Shown piece by piece: positions 1-11,259 of a DNA stretch of 64,000 nt. Numbering within the stretch: the stretch's first letter is position 1; every line of letters begins with the position of its first letter. This DNA comes from Sweltsa coloradensis (taxonomy: Eukaryota; Arthropoda; Insecta; Plecoptera; Chloroperlidae): positions 186,001 to 250,000 of the forward strand of contig JAMZAV010000165.1 in NCBI GenBank assembly GCA_024449915.1. Direction: 5' to 3'. Both the position numbers and the translations under genes were made by a program. The notes beneath the pieces are model-generated. The model searched no databases and had not been told where the DNA came from. It worked only from the letters and a program-made list of their open reading frames with translations.

Positions 1-299
1 ACAACATAACTATTTCACATCTGATCTGAGGACTTGCGAATTGCCAACTACTTTGCCCACTTCACATGGACTGAATCATTCCTGGCAGTGTGAACTTATA
101 TTTACTTTGAGAGCACCCATCTGTAACGGTAAACTATGCATTACCAATGTAAACAACTTAAAATTTTACATTTTTATCGTAGGAAACCTGTTATAGGGTG
201 CAGTTAGCCCCTCTTCAGGTGAACTAGGTATGTGCGGATAGGAGATTGTGAAGGGATGTCCGAGGGCTGTTTAAGAGGACTCAATCCTTTGCATTCGCC
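1..299. other. Unassigned DNA with left part of a SINE
   Basis: No gene is visible. From about 220 the sequence matches the start of the SINE copies near 43610 and 53960 (shared words around TTAAGAGGA and AATCC), so it is the distal part of the SINE that resumes at 941 after the transposon insertion. Confidence 0.5.
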
Positions 300-303
300 T
301 TAA

Positions 304-940
304 AGGGGCTATTAACCCAACATTATTTTTTACCACATAATCTATAGCATATTACTACACTTAAATGACCGTTTAAAAAATTATATCTTGTAACTGTGAT
401 TTTATATGAAATTTTTCAATTTTTTGATCCAGAAAATGGCGAAAATTGGCGTTTTAGGAAATTTCTAAAATCGGTTTAAACCTGCATCTTTTTTGTTACT
501 CATAGATACTAGAGCATCATACAAATCTAAAATGGCCCTTTGTAACATCGTGTCTTGAAACTGGGCACAAATATACTTTCAAACACACAAAAATATGCAT
601 TCCAAAATCACACCCCTTCTTGGTAATCTGCATATTCTGACTGAACCACTTGCCCAAATTACAAAACAAAATATAGAGGATTTACAGAAAAGGCTGCAGA
701 GTACGTCAATAATGGCCAATATTTTTTTGGATCAAAATCCTCCAAGGTCACGGGGCATAAAGATCGTCCCCATGTTATTTCTTATGGGAGATTTTTGCCG
801 ATGGGACCTAGCTCGAAAAATACCAAGATTGACAATTTTTTGGAAGGGTCGTGGTGGACACAATAATTTTTCTGCTAATTTCTAAATTCATAACTAGCTA
901 GCCTGAATGAAATATTTTTTGAGTTTTGCGGGAATACCCC
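304..940 (-). mobile_element. Family C TTAA-type DNA element, copy 1
   Basis: One of four copies of a roughly 640-bp element (others at 7977, 20777 and 34230). Its ends begin AGGGG and finish CCCC(T), and it is bounded by TTAA on both sides (300-303 and 941-944). Removing it joins two halves of a SINE at a single TTAA, as in the uninterrupted SINE near 43660, so the insertion and 4-bp duplication are directly supported. TTAA duplications with RGG-type ends fit Kolobok-like elements; piggyBac is less likely because its ends begin CC. A 96-codon open frame at 595-885 is shared with the copy at 34274-34579. No transposase is visible, so the element is non-autonomous. Orientation is opposite to the other three copies. 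Confidence 0.8.
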
Positions 941-1064
941 TTAACGACTGAGGAAAACCTCGGAAAAAACCTTCAGTCAGGATTGCCGGTCTCGACGGGA
1001 TTCGAACCCGGGACCTCCCGATTCAGAGTCGAGCGCTTAGCGCCCGAGCCAACACTGTCGGTTA
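941..1064 (-). repeat. tRNA-derived SINE, interrupted by family C element
   Basis: On the minus strand 1063-984 reads as a tRNA-like head, with an A-box-like stretch TGGCTCGGGCG and a clear B box GGTTCGAATCC. The SINE body continues leftward past the family C insertion to about 220. Related copies lie at about 43610-43765 and 53950-54115. It is classed as a SINE and not a tRNA gene because the same flanking body recurs at each copy and no clean acceptor stem was seen. Confidence 0.7.
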
Positions 1065-2877
1065 AACAACTTAGTAAATATTACCCCAGTGCTAACATAT
1101 GCGTCTGTGGTGGTACACAAAACTCTGTCTGTCTTGGGGAATGGTCGTGGGGCTCGAAGCCTCTCCCCTGGTATGTTGTATTCTCTAATGCGAAGCACCT
1201 AACTCAATGTAGGACTATACCGCGTGGCGCATGGGGTGGATTTACTATAGGTTCTAACTGCCGATCTACAAGTTGTCGATTGAGGTAATACATATGCACC
1301 GTCTCGTTATGAGATTGGTTAACCAGTACCATGATAATATAAGTAACTGTCACCATTAGTCGCTTGCGGAGAACAATGATTTCAATAGATTCTACTTTTG
1401 GTAAAACAGCTTTTTTTAATGGTTAATACAATATTATACATATAGCAATCACAGAGGGTTTGCTTTAGTACTAAGTCCGATTTCGTTAAAGATTCACAAA
1501 CACTTATTTTAAACCTCCCTCTGTTCAATACCACTCCAATGTTGCATGTCGTTTTTCTGTATGGTGTCAACCACCCATCTTACATCTTCCATCTTCTTAC
1601 ATTAAGGGCTAAGTTAAGCCTAGTGTTTTTTCGTTACATTATTAAGAAGATTGTTGGTTATTTATTTATTTATATATTTATCTATTCTTTCTATTCTATT
1701 CTAACGTCTATCCTATTCAATTAAAAACTTATTTTCAAACATCATAAAAAAAGTAATGCATCCTCAGCAAAGGATCTGTTCAAATTGTCACGATGAGTTG
1801 TCGCCAGCATCCTGACGACGTCTGAATTGTCTTCGGATCTGTGGTAGACGCGTTATTACGTGGAGACAAGTGTTGGCTCGGGTCCAGAGCTAGGCCGCTT
1901 GGTCTTAGCGCCACTCTCACGTCAATCAGCTGTGACACGAGAACAAACAGAGATAATTGTGCGTCTCTCCTTGTCTTTCAAGTGCCCAGTTCTTCACAAG
2001 GTCCTTGAGGTAGGAACTACCTTGCTGTCCTAGTGGTTGGTTGAGGCAGGTGTTGCTTCTCTCCTTGTCTTTCACATGACACATGATACGATGTTGAGGC
2101 TGCTTTTCTTAACTACCTTAATCTATTTAATTTGCCTCACACTGAAAATCAGTTCTGTGACTGAGATTTATTAAATATTATTTTTGTATAATTTGTATTA
2201 ATGCTGAAACATATTTGTGTGGAAAGCTCTTCTATAAGAATCACTTTTCTGTCCTCTCCTGTCCACGACCTCTAATTGACATGCGTTTTTGACACAAGGA
2301 TGACACCGAATGTTTTGGTGAATCTTGGGGTCATAAAATCGTGCTATCATTTTTGGAAAGACTAATTTTTACTCCACACAATCATTAATTTCAAAACACG
2401 CGCTCAACCTATCTGAGTACCTGTGTGTGTGAGAAAGGTTTAGATTTTTCTCTGTGGATACGTTATCTAAGAAATCCTTGTTTTTCTTCCCGTATTCAAA
2501 GCAAATATTGAGCAATCGATAAAATGCAGATGTTTACATTACGTTTGTCAAATAAACATTCCTGTGCGCACATAATTCTTGCGAGTTTAAAATAGCTTCG
2601 TTGCCTGAGCGTGTGTCGGTGTGCGTGTGCGAGGGTGAAGATGTTGTCAGTGTTCCTAAAGTCAAAAGACTAAAAATGAGATCGAGCCCTCGGCCACTCG
2701 TTATCAACCATCGTTACAGTGACCACAGATTTCCCTAGAAGAATGGTTTAGGCACCCTACACGCTTCAATACAGAAATAATTGTTCCTTCAAATAGCAAT
2801 TGGTATCAACTATCCTGGCTTCCATGTTCTCGATGAAACGCGTAGTCGCCGGTCCGACGCCCCCCACAGGCAATTAT
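1065..2877. other. Non-coding, no recognised feature
   Basis: AT-rich sequence without a credible exon. A short phrase (CTCCTTGTCTTTCA) recurs near 1965 and 2060. No promoter or coding signal could be supported. Confidence 0.4.
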
Positions 2878-3474
2878 TTGGATGAGCGAAGCGAAGATTC
2901 CATTTAACTACACTGGAGAAAAAAATCCAGAATGTTCTTTTTTCTTTTTTTTTTGTATTTTTGTGTGTCTGTTAACACGATTCCGGCTAAACCGATACTC
3001 CGATTGCGATGAAATTTTATGGAGGCCTTTGAAATTCTCTGAACTTAGAACTACCACGTTTTTGAGCGCAATCGAGAATTTTTTTCTTATAAAAAACGCA
3101 ATTTTACGATTTTTTTTTATTTAAAACAAATTTCTTCGACTTATAACACCTACATACTTTATCCGATTGTAATGATTTTTTCACAGAACCTTAATTTTAT
3201 GAATTTATATATTCGTGTGAAATTTGAGCGAAATCGAAAAATTATTTCTCATGAAAATCACAATTTTACGATTTTTTCTTTTTTAAAATAACGATTAATA
3301 AAAAATAAATAAAAAAATAAAGTTAATTTTTGATTTATATTTAATTAAATAAAAAAAAATCTTCGACTTAGTAATAATTTTTCCCAGAACAACAGAAAAT
3401 CCGCACAACACATGGCAGCTCAATGCACCAATACGCTCATCCAACAACGCGTCGGGACTTAAGCGTTTTCCTAG
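2878..3474 (+). mobile_element. Family A Helitron-like element, full length
   Basis: It starts TTGGATGAGC followed by GAAGCGAAG. It ends GCTCATCCAA, then a stem AACGC...GCGTT, then TTCCTAG with a T in the flank. The 5' ten bases are exactly repeated as the reverse complement just inside the 3' hairpin. The interior has a T-rich run about 60 bp from the start and repeated AT-rich blocks around GATTTTTTC. No protein is encoded, so it is non-autonomous. Helitron/Helentron assignment rests on hairpin plus CTAG end and lack of target duplication. Confidence 0.8.
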
Positions 3475-5219
3475 TACTTATAAAACACTAGTTTTGAAGC
3501 TTAAATCGCGCATCGCATACAAGAATCAAAACAATGTCTCGCTCAACCATTACTAAATCTTTTCACTCGGCAAGTTTTCACGAATGTTGATCCAAGAAAG
3601 CGATGCGTGATTCCGTGTTGAAAGTTATAGAACATACAGTTTATTAGAGAAATGAAGATAGCGTAGGGGTCCAAAACAAGTAAAAGCGTTGTAATAAATT
3701 GCTCCTTGTTTACAAAACGTCACCATTTGGTTATTTATAAAATCAAGTTATTGAAATAGATTTGTTACTGCGGAGAGTCAGTGCATCGCTATCGACGGGA
3801 CGACAGTTGCAAAACAATCTGAGCTGTTTGAGCGGACATGTTGATATATTGTTTAGACAGGGTTTAGAAAGCGGTGGATTTATTAAGACGACCGGAGACG
3901 TCATAGAAGAACGAGCGAAGCGAATGATTGAGGCAGAGTTCTAGCATTGAGCGGGGCTCACACAGTACAAATAGTATAATGTATTCATAGACAGACTTCT
4001 TAAATACTCATTCAAAACACCGAACGTTATTTACATCTGGAGAAGACGATTATGTAATATGCATAGTTAAGCAATACAAAAATAGATTTAACAAACATAA
4101 CTTTAGTGAGCTGAACTGCTGACCTCAACTCGTGGCTATTAATAATTAGTCTCACTTTGTACGCCTAAAGTTTTAAATATACTGTTTTCTAATGGGCTAA
4201 TAACTAATACTTCACACTAGGTGATTTATTTGGAAGCAGGTTATTATGATGAAGTTTAAGTCATAACGGAGTCCATCTGATAACTCATACAGATAACTAG
4301 ATTTACACCTAATGTTCGAGCTCATTATTCACTCGTTCTTATAGCACTGATTGACAACATTGGCTTGTAACACACTGAACTGCATAAATATTTACGTCTT
4401 AAACGTCCTCGTAACCGCGCATACACTCAATCTCTCCACAACTAAGAGAGATTGCGTTTTCCTGTGTAAACTACAATCACCAAGTGAATGTGGAGCCTCT
4501 TGTGGTTGGTGTGGCTGTGTGGCGTCGCGTGGCGATGACAGGGTATAACAGCAACAGCCGGAGCTAGAGGCGACACCCGCTGAGCGATCTAGAGACTTGA
4601 AATCGTGTTTCAATGGCGGACTACTAATTGTTTCAGAGCTTAAATTCTCACCTCACTGTGTGGCCAGATCACACTCGATCTATGTTACACGATTAATTAT
4701 CTATTAATATCATCAGTGGTTCCGTTGCTTCTCAAGTAACTGTTCACACTCACCGGTAACTTTACTTATTTTGTAGTAGTTGGAGTTGTTTTAGTTAAAA
4801 TAAAATAAAACTAGAAAAAGAATACAATTGACATCGTGTTGTATTTTTCAATGACACCAATAGAACACAAGTGTCAAAATACTTCAACTTTTGGAAGCCA
4901 GAATTTATGACAACACCTTTAATTCAGATTTATAGCATAATCATCAGTAAGAGAGCCCTAATCCATCGCTACACAGAACACTATTGCAGAATCCGACAGC
5001 AAATAATGACACTGCAAGTACGTTCATATGTCACTGTCTTCTAGGCTTAATGTGAGTCAGCTTGTTGGCTGGATCTAGGCCACGTTTCTGAGCTCAGAGT
5101 TGGATCCTAGCGCTGTTTTAATTAAGAGCAAAGAAGATAATTAACACAGTTTTTAAATCTTGTACATCGTCTTTGACGGTTCGTTTCATTGATCAAACTG
5201 CATGACTGTGTGTTGATGC

Positions 5220-5220
<1 letters not shown>
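3475..5220. other. Non-coding, no recognised gene
   Basis: A 60-codon open frame at 3762-3944 and two overlapping opposite-strand frames near 4350-4613 show no recognised domain. I treat them as chance. No repeat family from elsewhere in the window was matched here. Confidence 0.35.

Positions 5221-5260
<40 letters not shown>
5221..5260. repeat. (GA)n microsatellite
   Basis: An uninterrupted GA dinucleotide run of about 40 bases lies immediately upstream of the foldback element. Confidence 0.95.
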
Positions 5261-5263
<3 letters not shown>

Positions 5264-5324
5264 GATGATAGCAAGTTCAATAGCCATTATCACAATCGCC
5301 TAGTAGTCTGGCGTGGGTGTGAAT

Positions 5325-6755
5325 CAATTGTGCACTTTTATATGGAGGTCCAAATTTTTTTATGCGTGTACTTCACCCCAAATAGTCATTTTTAGACCGG
5401 GACCCCATTCGTCTCGCCATTAATTTAGCTATGGCAGCCATGTTTAAAGATGGCGCCAAAGTGTAATAAGACTACCACATTTCGGAGGTATCTTGGCATT
5501 GTGGCACCACTTTTTCCATCAAATTGACCAAGGGAAACTCAACTATGGCATCAGAATTGAATTTTGTGAATTTCGAGCCTTAAATTGACAAATTTTACAC
5601 ATTAATGCAATTTTGTTACTGAATTTCACTGGTTTCTACGACAGCCGAGTTGACTGTAATAACTTGTACAGACACCAAATATTTTTTATGCGTGTACTAG
5701 ACACACCAATAGTCAGTTTGAGACCGGGAACCCATTCGATTCTTAATCTATTTACCTATGGCAGCCATCTTTAGAGATGGCGCCAAAGTGTAATAAGACT
5801 ATACCCCATTTCGGAGGAATCTTAACATGTGGCACCACTTTTTCCATTAAATCGACCACGGAGAACTCAAATATGGCATCAGAATTAGTGTTTTGTAAAT
5901 TTCGAGGCAGTAAATTGCAAATTCTACACATTTCAAGGCAATTTTGTTACGAAATTTCACTGGTTTCTACGACAGCCGAGTTGACTGTAATAACGTGTAT
6001 AGAGACCATATATTTTTTAAGCGTGTACTAGACATCCCAAAAGTCAGTTTTAGACCGGGAGCCTATTCGACTCTCAATCCATTTACTTATGGCGTCCATC
6101 TTGAAAGATGGCGTCTATAGTGTAATAAGACTACCACATTTTGACAGAATTTTTGCATGTGGCACCACTTTTTCCCATAAAATCGACCAAGGAGAACTCA
6201 AATATGGCAGTAGAATTAGTATTCCGTGGATTTCCAGGCTTTAATTTTCAAATTTTACACATTTTAAGGCAATTTTGTTACAAAATTTCACTGTTTTATC
6301 TTTAAAGATGACTGCCATAGGTAAATGGATTGAGAGTCGAATGGGCTCCCGGTTTCTAACTGACTATTGGGGTGTCTAGTACACTCATACAAAACATTTG
6401 TTCTCTGTACATGTTATTACAGTCAACTCGGCTGTCGTAGAAACCAGTGAAATTTAGTAACAAAATTGCCTTAAAATGTATAAAATTTGCAATTTAAGGC
6501 CTCGAAATTCACAAAATTCTAATTCTGATGCCATATTTGAGTTTCCCCATGTTAGATTTAATCGAAAATGTGGTGCCACATGCCAAGATTCCTCCGAAAT
6601 GTGGTAGTCTTATTACACTTAGGCGCCATCTTTAAAGATGGCCGCCATAGCTAAATTAATGGCGAGACGAATGGGGTCCCGGTCTCAAAATGACTATTTG
6701 GGGGTGAAGTACACGCATAACAAAATTTGGACCTCTATATAAAAGTGCACAATTG
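5325..6755. mobile_element. Foldback element with long inverted arms and internal tandem units
   Basis: The outer ends CAATTGTGCACTTTTATAT and their reverse complement lie at 5325 and 6755. Inside the left arm a unit of about 325 bp recurs at about 5390, 5716 and 6042; its markers are GACCGGG, GATGGC near the start of the repeat, and TTCACTGGTTTCTACGAC. The same unit then returns in inverted orientation from about 6300 to 6755. The whole is a large hairpin-forming repeat with no convincing protein. A target duplication was not evident. The class is uncertain: foldback or MITE-like DNA transposon. Confidence 0.75.
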
Positions 6756-7976
6756 GGACTAATGGTGTAACATGGAAGTCGGTCTGTAGGACTTAATCGT
6801 GATAATCTCACTATGTGGTCTCGTCGATGCAAATAACACTTCAAACTCATCACACAAGCACCTCTCTTTAGTTTGTTTGTTGTGTTTGCTCTTGCATCTT
6901 ACTAGTAATGGATGCATGTTTCACACAAAATGTCAAAACAACTTATCAACTTTGAATTATTGTTTCTGTCTAGACGCCACAAATGATTACTAGCGTTGGC
7001 AGTGAGTGCTGCTGTGAGTGTATTTCCTTTGTAATATTTAACGAGTAACACAAATCCAACGTCCGAGACAGTAAATATGTAATTACCCAAGCAGTAATGC
7101 CACCCTAGTTGTCATAACACAACAAACTGAAAACCAACAAACAAACTGTATAGTACGGACAGTATGACTGAAAACAAACTAACTTGCTGGTAGTCAAACA
7201 CTATGAAATGTACGTGGTTCCTGTAACAGTTACTTCAACTGTAAAAATATACCTTGGCTTATCCCAAAATAATATACGTACTTACTTCTTGCCTGTTAAT
7301 TTAATAACTAGGCCTATAGTTAGACGAACCGTAGCATTTCTATTGCATATCTAAATTTGCTTAACTTTGTTGCCTTTCTTACGTAATAACACAATAAATG
7401 CGAACTACGTCAGGTTTATAAACGTGTTTACGTGTTTTTATACAGTCTTTTAACCATTTATATTCTAATTAATTAAAATACCTAAACGGATGGTTTCCAA
7501 CCTCCCAGAATGCTTCAATGAAATTGACATACATTATTACATTAATAGTGAATATTGTTTTTATATGTTTTAAGACCTTGTGCAACTTACGTTGTATTAC
7601 ACATCATAATGTGTCCTGGTGTTATCATTAATAATAAACATATTAATTAAATTAAGCTACTTCAGGGCCATTGCAAAAATAAGCACTATGGTTTGACACA
7701 TTGCTGAGAGGCAAGTACTCGTTTTGCGCGTAATTTATGACGTCGTGAGTCTTCCTGGTGTAGTCTAGTTTGCGTTTGTGCAATATCCACGCGCTCTGGC
7801 CTGCCAAGTTGGGAGGAGGTGTGAATCAGCTTCTGCACAGTCTGCTACTAGGTAGGCGGGGCTATATTAAGAACGTGCACGTTCGTCCCATAGGGGGTAT
7901 ACACACACACACATACACGCATACACAGACTTAAACACACTTACGTCGTGCGACTAGGTGAGCGGGGCTATATTAA
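6756..7976. other. Non-coding, short direct repeat near 7850-7975
   Basis: No gene was seen. The phrase GCGGGGCTATATTAA occurs near 7857 and again near 7963, just before the family C element. A short CA-rich (ACAC) stretch lies at about 7900-7925. Confidence 0.4.
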
Positions 7977-8607
7977 AGGGGTATTTAACCGCTAAACTCA
8001 AAAAATATATTTCATTCAGGTTAGCTAGTTAAGAATTTAGAAATTAACAGAAAAATTATTGGGTCCACCATTGACCTCCAAAAAATTGTCAAACTTGTTT
8101 TTTTTTCGAGCTAGGTCCCATCGGCTAAAATCTCCCATAAGAAATAACATGGGGACGATCTTTATGCCCCGTGACCTTGGAGGATTTTGATTCAAAAAAA
8201 TATTAGCCATTATTGACGTACTCTACAGCTTTTTCTGTAAATCCTCTATATTTGGTTTTGTAATTTGGGTAAGTGGTTCGGTCAAAATATACTGATTACC
8301 AAGAAGGGGTGTATTTTTGGAATGCATATTTTTGTGTGTTTGAGTGTATATTTGTGCACAGTTTCAAGACAATGTTATTAAGAGCCATTTTAGGTTGGTA
8401 CAGTGCTCTAGTATCTATTTGGAACAAAAAAGAAACAGGTTACAACCGATTTAAAAAAAATTCCCAAAACGCCAATTTTCGCTTTTTTCTAGACAAAAAA
8501 AACAATTGAAAAATTCGTGTAAAATCACAGTGTCAAGATATAATTTTTAAACGGTAATTTTATTGTAGTATAATGCTATAGATTATGTGGTAAAAAATAT
8601 TTTTTGT
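7977..8607 (+). mobile_element. Family C TTAA-type element, copy 2, right end decayed
   Basis: It begins AGGGGTATTTAACC after TTAA at 7973-7976 and follows the other family C copies base for base over most of its length. The right terminus is eroded: the expected TTTTTAGCCCC end is replaced by unrelated sequence after about 8607. The minus-strand frame shared by copies 1 and 4 has an early stop here. Confidence 0.75.
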
Positions 8608-9284
8608 TAATTCAACGTTTTCTACTTAAAAACATTGTTGCAAGCCTTGAAGGACAATTAATTATATCTAATGTTTATTCTTACCTGTTTGAACGGCTCA
8701 CCTTATCAACTTATATCAAGATAACATCCCGATCTTTATTTACGTGAACACCATTCACAGCATAATGTATTGAATGAATGTAAGTATTTTTGTACGTGTT
8801 ACGTCGATTTACCTCGCACGCCAACTGGTTTCGTGGTTCTACCATTCTATTTCAATACACCGGAGCCCCTTGTTGCATAACTCATCTCTATGTTGACGGC
8901 TGAGCCACAGATTGATCAGTTGACCAAGTCTAAAACAGAATTAATCTTACTGACACACATGTGGAGGTCGCGCAATCTCACACAAACCCACGATCTATCG
9001 CTCCTTAGACATTGGAGCCTTGTTGTAGTCTATACACACAACTATTATTATTATTTTCTCAGTATTTGACTATTTAAGGATATAATTATTTAAGAAAAAA
9101 TTATATTATCATTATTATTAATATATATTAAAAAGATTATTGTGAACTGTTTGAGAATGTTATTTATATAACGTCAGTATTTAAATTATTTACACGCACA
9201 ATTGGGTAATGTTTACTAACTGCAGCGAAGTGACATGTGGGTGCGGGCGATACATGAAGCCTTTATGGTAACCTGTTAATAGAC
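8608..9284. other. Non-coding, AT-rich
   Basis: ATT-rich stretch around 9040-9130 and no recognisable feature otherwise. Confidence 0.4.
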
Positions 9285-9525
9285 GACTTTAATGTTCAAT
9301 ATTTTGGGAGGTGCCGGGTTGCTAGATTTAATTTAAATAAGCCTCCTTGGATGAATATGATAACTTTAAATAACCGCCGATTAATCTACAGAGTCGGCTT
9401 AAACTGATTTAATTTCACAATTTGGTGGAGGTGCCGGGTTTGCTAGATTTAATTTAAATAAAGCCTCTCTTGGATGGATATGATATCTAACATAACCGTC
9501 GAGCACAGAGACGTCTTAGAGTCTT
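9285..9525. repeat. 120-bp imperfect tandem duplication with dispersed GC-rich motif
   Basis: The block GAGGTGCCGGGTT followed by GCTAGATTTAATTTAAATA occurs at about 9308 and again 120 bp later. Each copy carries the motif GGTGGAGGTGCCGGGT, or a shortened form, that recurs across the window. Confidence 0.75.
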
Positions 9526-9529
9526 TGGT

Positions 9530-10610
9530 AACCGGCTATGGTGACCGACGATCTACCTTATTAGAGCTGAGGCTGCGAGCACTTTTGCATTTTCATCAGT
9601 GCACATTGTGGACGTCGACCTTCGATACTTCTGGTGTTACTACCACGTTTTAGTTGTATATTTCTTTATCAAGGGTTAATGCATAGTTTATATTAAATAT
9701 ACAACATTCAAATCATTGAAGGAATCAACTATTCCATTGGATGTTTTATAAGAGAAACACCGAATCTTAAATACTTGAAAACATAGACACATGCGCGAGT
9801 AGGAGCTGAGTATGTGGATGATTTGCTGTCTGCAGCAGCCTGTTGTTTCTCCTCACGCCTTCGTGATAAAGTGTTGTTTGCGCCATCACTATATAGATCA
9901 CAACGACTCAGCCATTGTAGCCAGGTATTGTGTTCGCCAGTCCACATAGTTGGCAGTCGACGTGGGCAGAGAATCGGCGTGGGACGTGAGAAAAGTGTTG
10001 AGTCAATCCCACCCGAAATAAAGACGTACCGAACATTGCAATAAGCCTCAAATCAAAGCCCTGGTTGTGACGCCATGATGTCTGGCTCAGCGCTTGCACG
10101 TGTCGCATAGTCTGGGGTCTGACGTTATGAAGTTGGGTTACGACTGAGAGCTGACACGTGTGAAGAGTTGGAGAAACTGTATAATATTATGTTTCACAAG
10201 GGCAATACTCACAATCTCTCCAACAATAAAGTATACAGAAGGGTAACTTCCCATCAAAAAATGTGAAATCATAAATTTGAAATAAGCATTTTAATAGTTA
10301 ATTGATGTATCACTCTTTTTAATTTTTACCTTATATTTTATATAATTTGCTGTCTATGAATAGTTTAGAATACGTTTTCTTACTTAATAGCTTATATATT
10401 ATATTGAGGGTAAAATCCTCGACTTATGAACTAAGATAAATTTATTAAAAGCTAATTTTGTTTGTTGGCGAGTAAATATACGTCATTACCAGCACAAACT
10501 AAATGATTAACGTTGAATATTATTATGTTTCAAGCAAATATTCTGATGATAATGTTAAAGTTGTAATTTGGCATGCTTATACAAATTTAATTTTGGTTGC
10601 GTTCTTACAG
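9530..10610. other. Intron or upstream non-coding DNA before the SH3 exon
   Basis: Overlapping open frames on both strands at 9729-10108 show no recognised domain. The expected N-terminal half of the SH3 domain was looked for here and not found. The last bases form a good splice acceptor (TTCTTACAG at 10602-10610). Confidence 0.4.
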
Positions 10611-10748
10611 GTGGCTGGTGCGGTCATGTGAAGACACTACCAAGCAAGGATGGGTCCCCTCCAGTGTGCTGGAGAGGATAGGAGGGGAGGATCCAGCCGG
10701 CCCCCAGGACGAAGTAGGAGACCTAGGGGATGACAAGTACAGAAGAGA
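10611..10748 (+). CDS. Unc-89: Unc-89/obscurin-like gene: exon with C-terminal SH3 half and linker
   Basis: This exon lies between a TTCTTACAG acceptor and a GTGAGT donor. It carries 1 base, 45 codons and 2 bases (phase 2 in, phase 2 out). It encodes the end of an SH3 domain: WLVRS, then GWVPSSVLE, the usual SH3 C-terminal strand with its conserved Trp-Val-Pro. A Gly/Asp-rich linker ending DDKYRR follows. The split codon GA+G joins in frame to the DH exon. In Unc-89/obscurin an SH3 domain sits directly before DH and PH domains; the protein is a giant muscle M-band scaffold and Rho activator. The first half of SH3 must lie in an upstream exon not seen here. Another SH3-DH exchange factor (collybistin/Asef type) is the main alternative. 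Confidence 0.8.
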
Positions 10749-11259
10749 GTGAGTATGGTAGAGGAAGTGTGAAGTTTGAGGACGCCATTCAATGTAGTTT
10801 GCTAGAACTAGAAGCGAATAGAGTTTCTGCTTACAATGACGATATTTATTATAAGCACGTTGTTGTACTCAATTTTACGTTACTATTAATGTATTCATTT
10901 TGGAATGTAACATTCATCTTGAGTGAGAGTAATAATTTAAATTTTTAAAGCAATTATGGTCTCAAATCTAACTACGGCAAACGTAATTTCCACACTTGAA
11001 TGCATTGAGATCTAAAAGAAGAACCAACCTTATCTAGATCTTATTTGCGCCTTTAATATAAAAACTTAATTCACCCCGTAACTGCATCTTTGCCAAGCTT
11101 GTCAAAATTGAATTGGTGCTTGACAAAGATGCAGTTACGGGATAGATCGAGTTTTTGATTTTAAAGTGTACAAAATGTGGAAGGATAGGCCTAGGCCTAT
11201 ATAAGCTTCTTAATGTCTGTCACTTCAAACAATAAATGACGTACCTCGGTCTTTATTTT
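10749..11259. other. Intron sequence with a strong hairpin
   Basis: Start of the intron between the SH3 and first DH exon. The only clear feature is the 24-bp inverted repeat listed separately at 11075-11141. Confidence 0.6.
11075..11141. repeat. 24-bp stem, 19-nt loop hairpin
   Basis: Left arm 11075-11098 and right arm 11118-11141 are reverse complements apart from one position. In a minus-strand transcript that position would be a G-U pair. Both arms contain GTAACTGCATCTTTG. The outer flanks (AAAACT / AGTTTTT) also partly pair. It could be a tiny MITE or a precursor-miRNA-like hairpin; sequence alone cannot decide. Confidence 0.7.

Noticed and set aside
976..1064. Functional tRNA gene on the minus strand
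   Set aside because: The B box is good, but the surrounding body recurs at 43.6 and 53.9 kb and a full cloverleaf was not evident; a SINE head explains it.
2882..3124. Coding frame in a family A element
   Set aside because: Different family A copies have different frames broken by stops; the element shows no coding constraint.
5777..6031. 84-codon frame
   Set aside because: Lies inside the tandem units of the foldback element and is not preserved between units.
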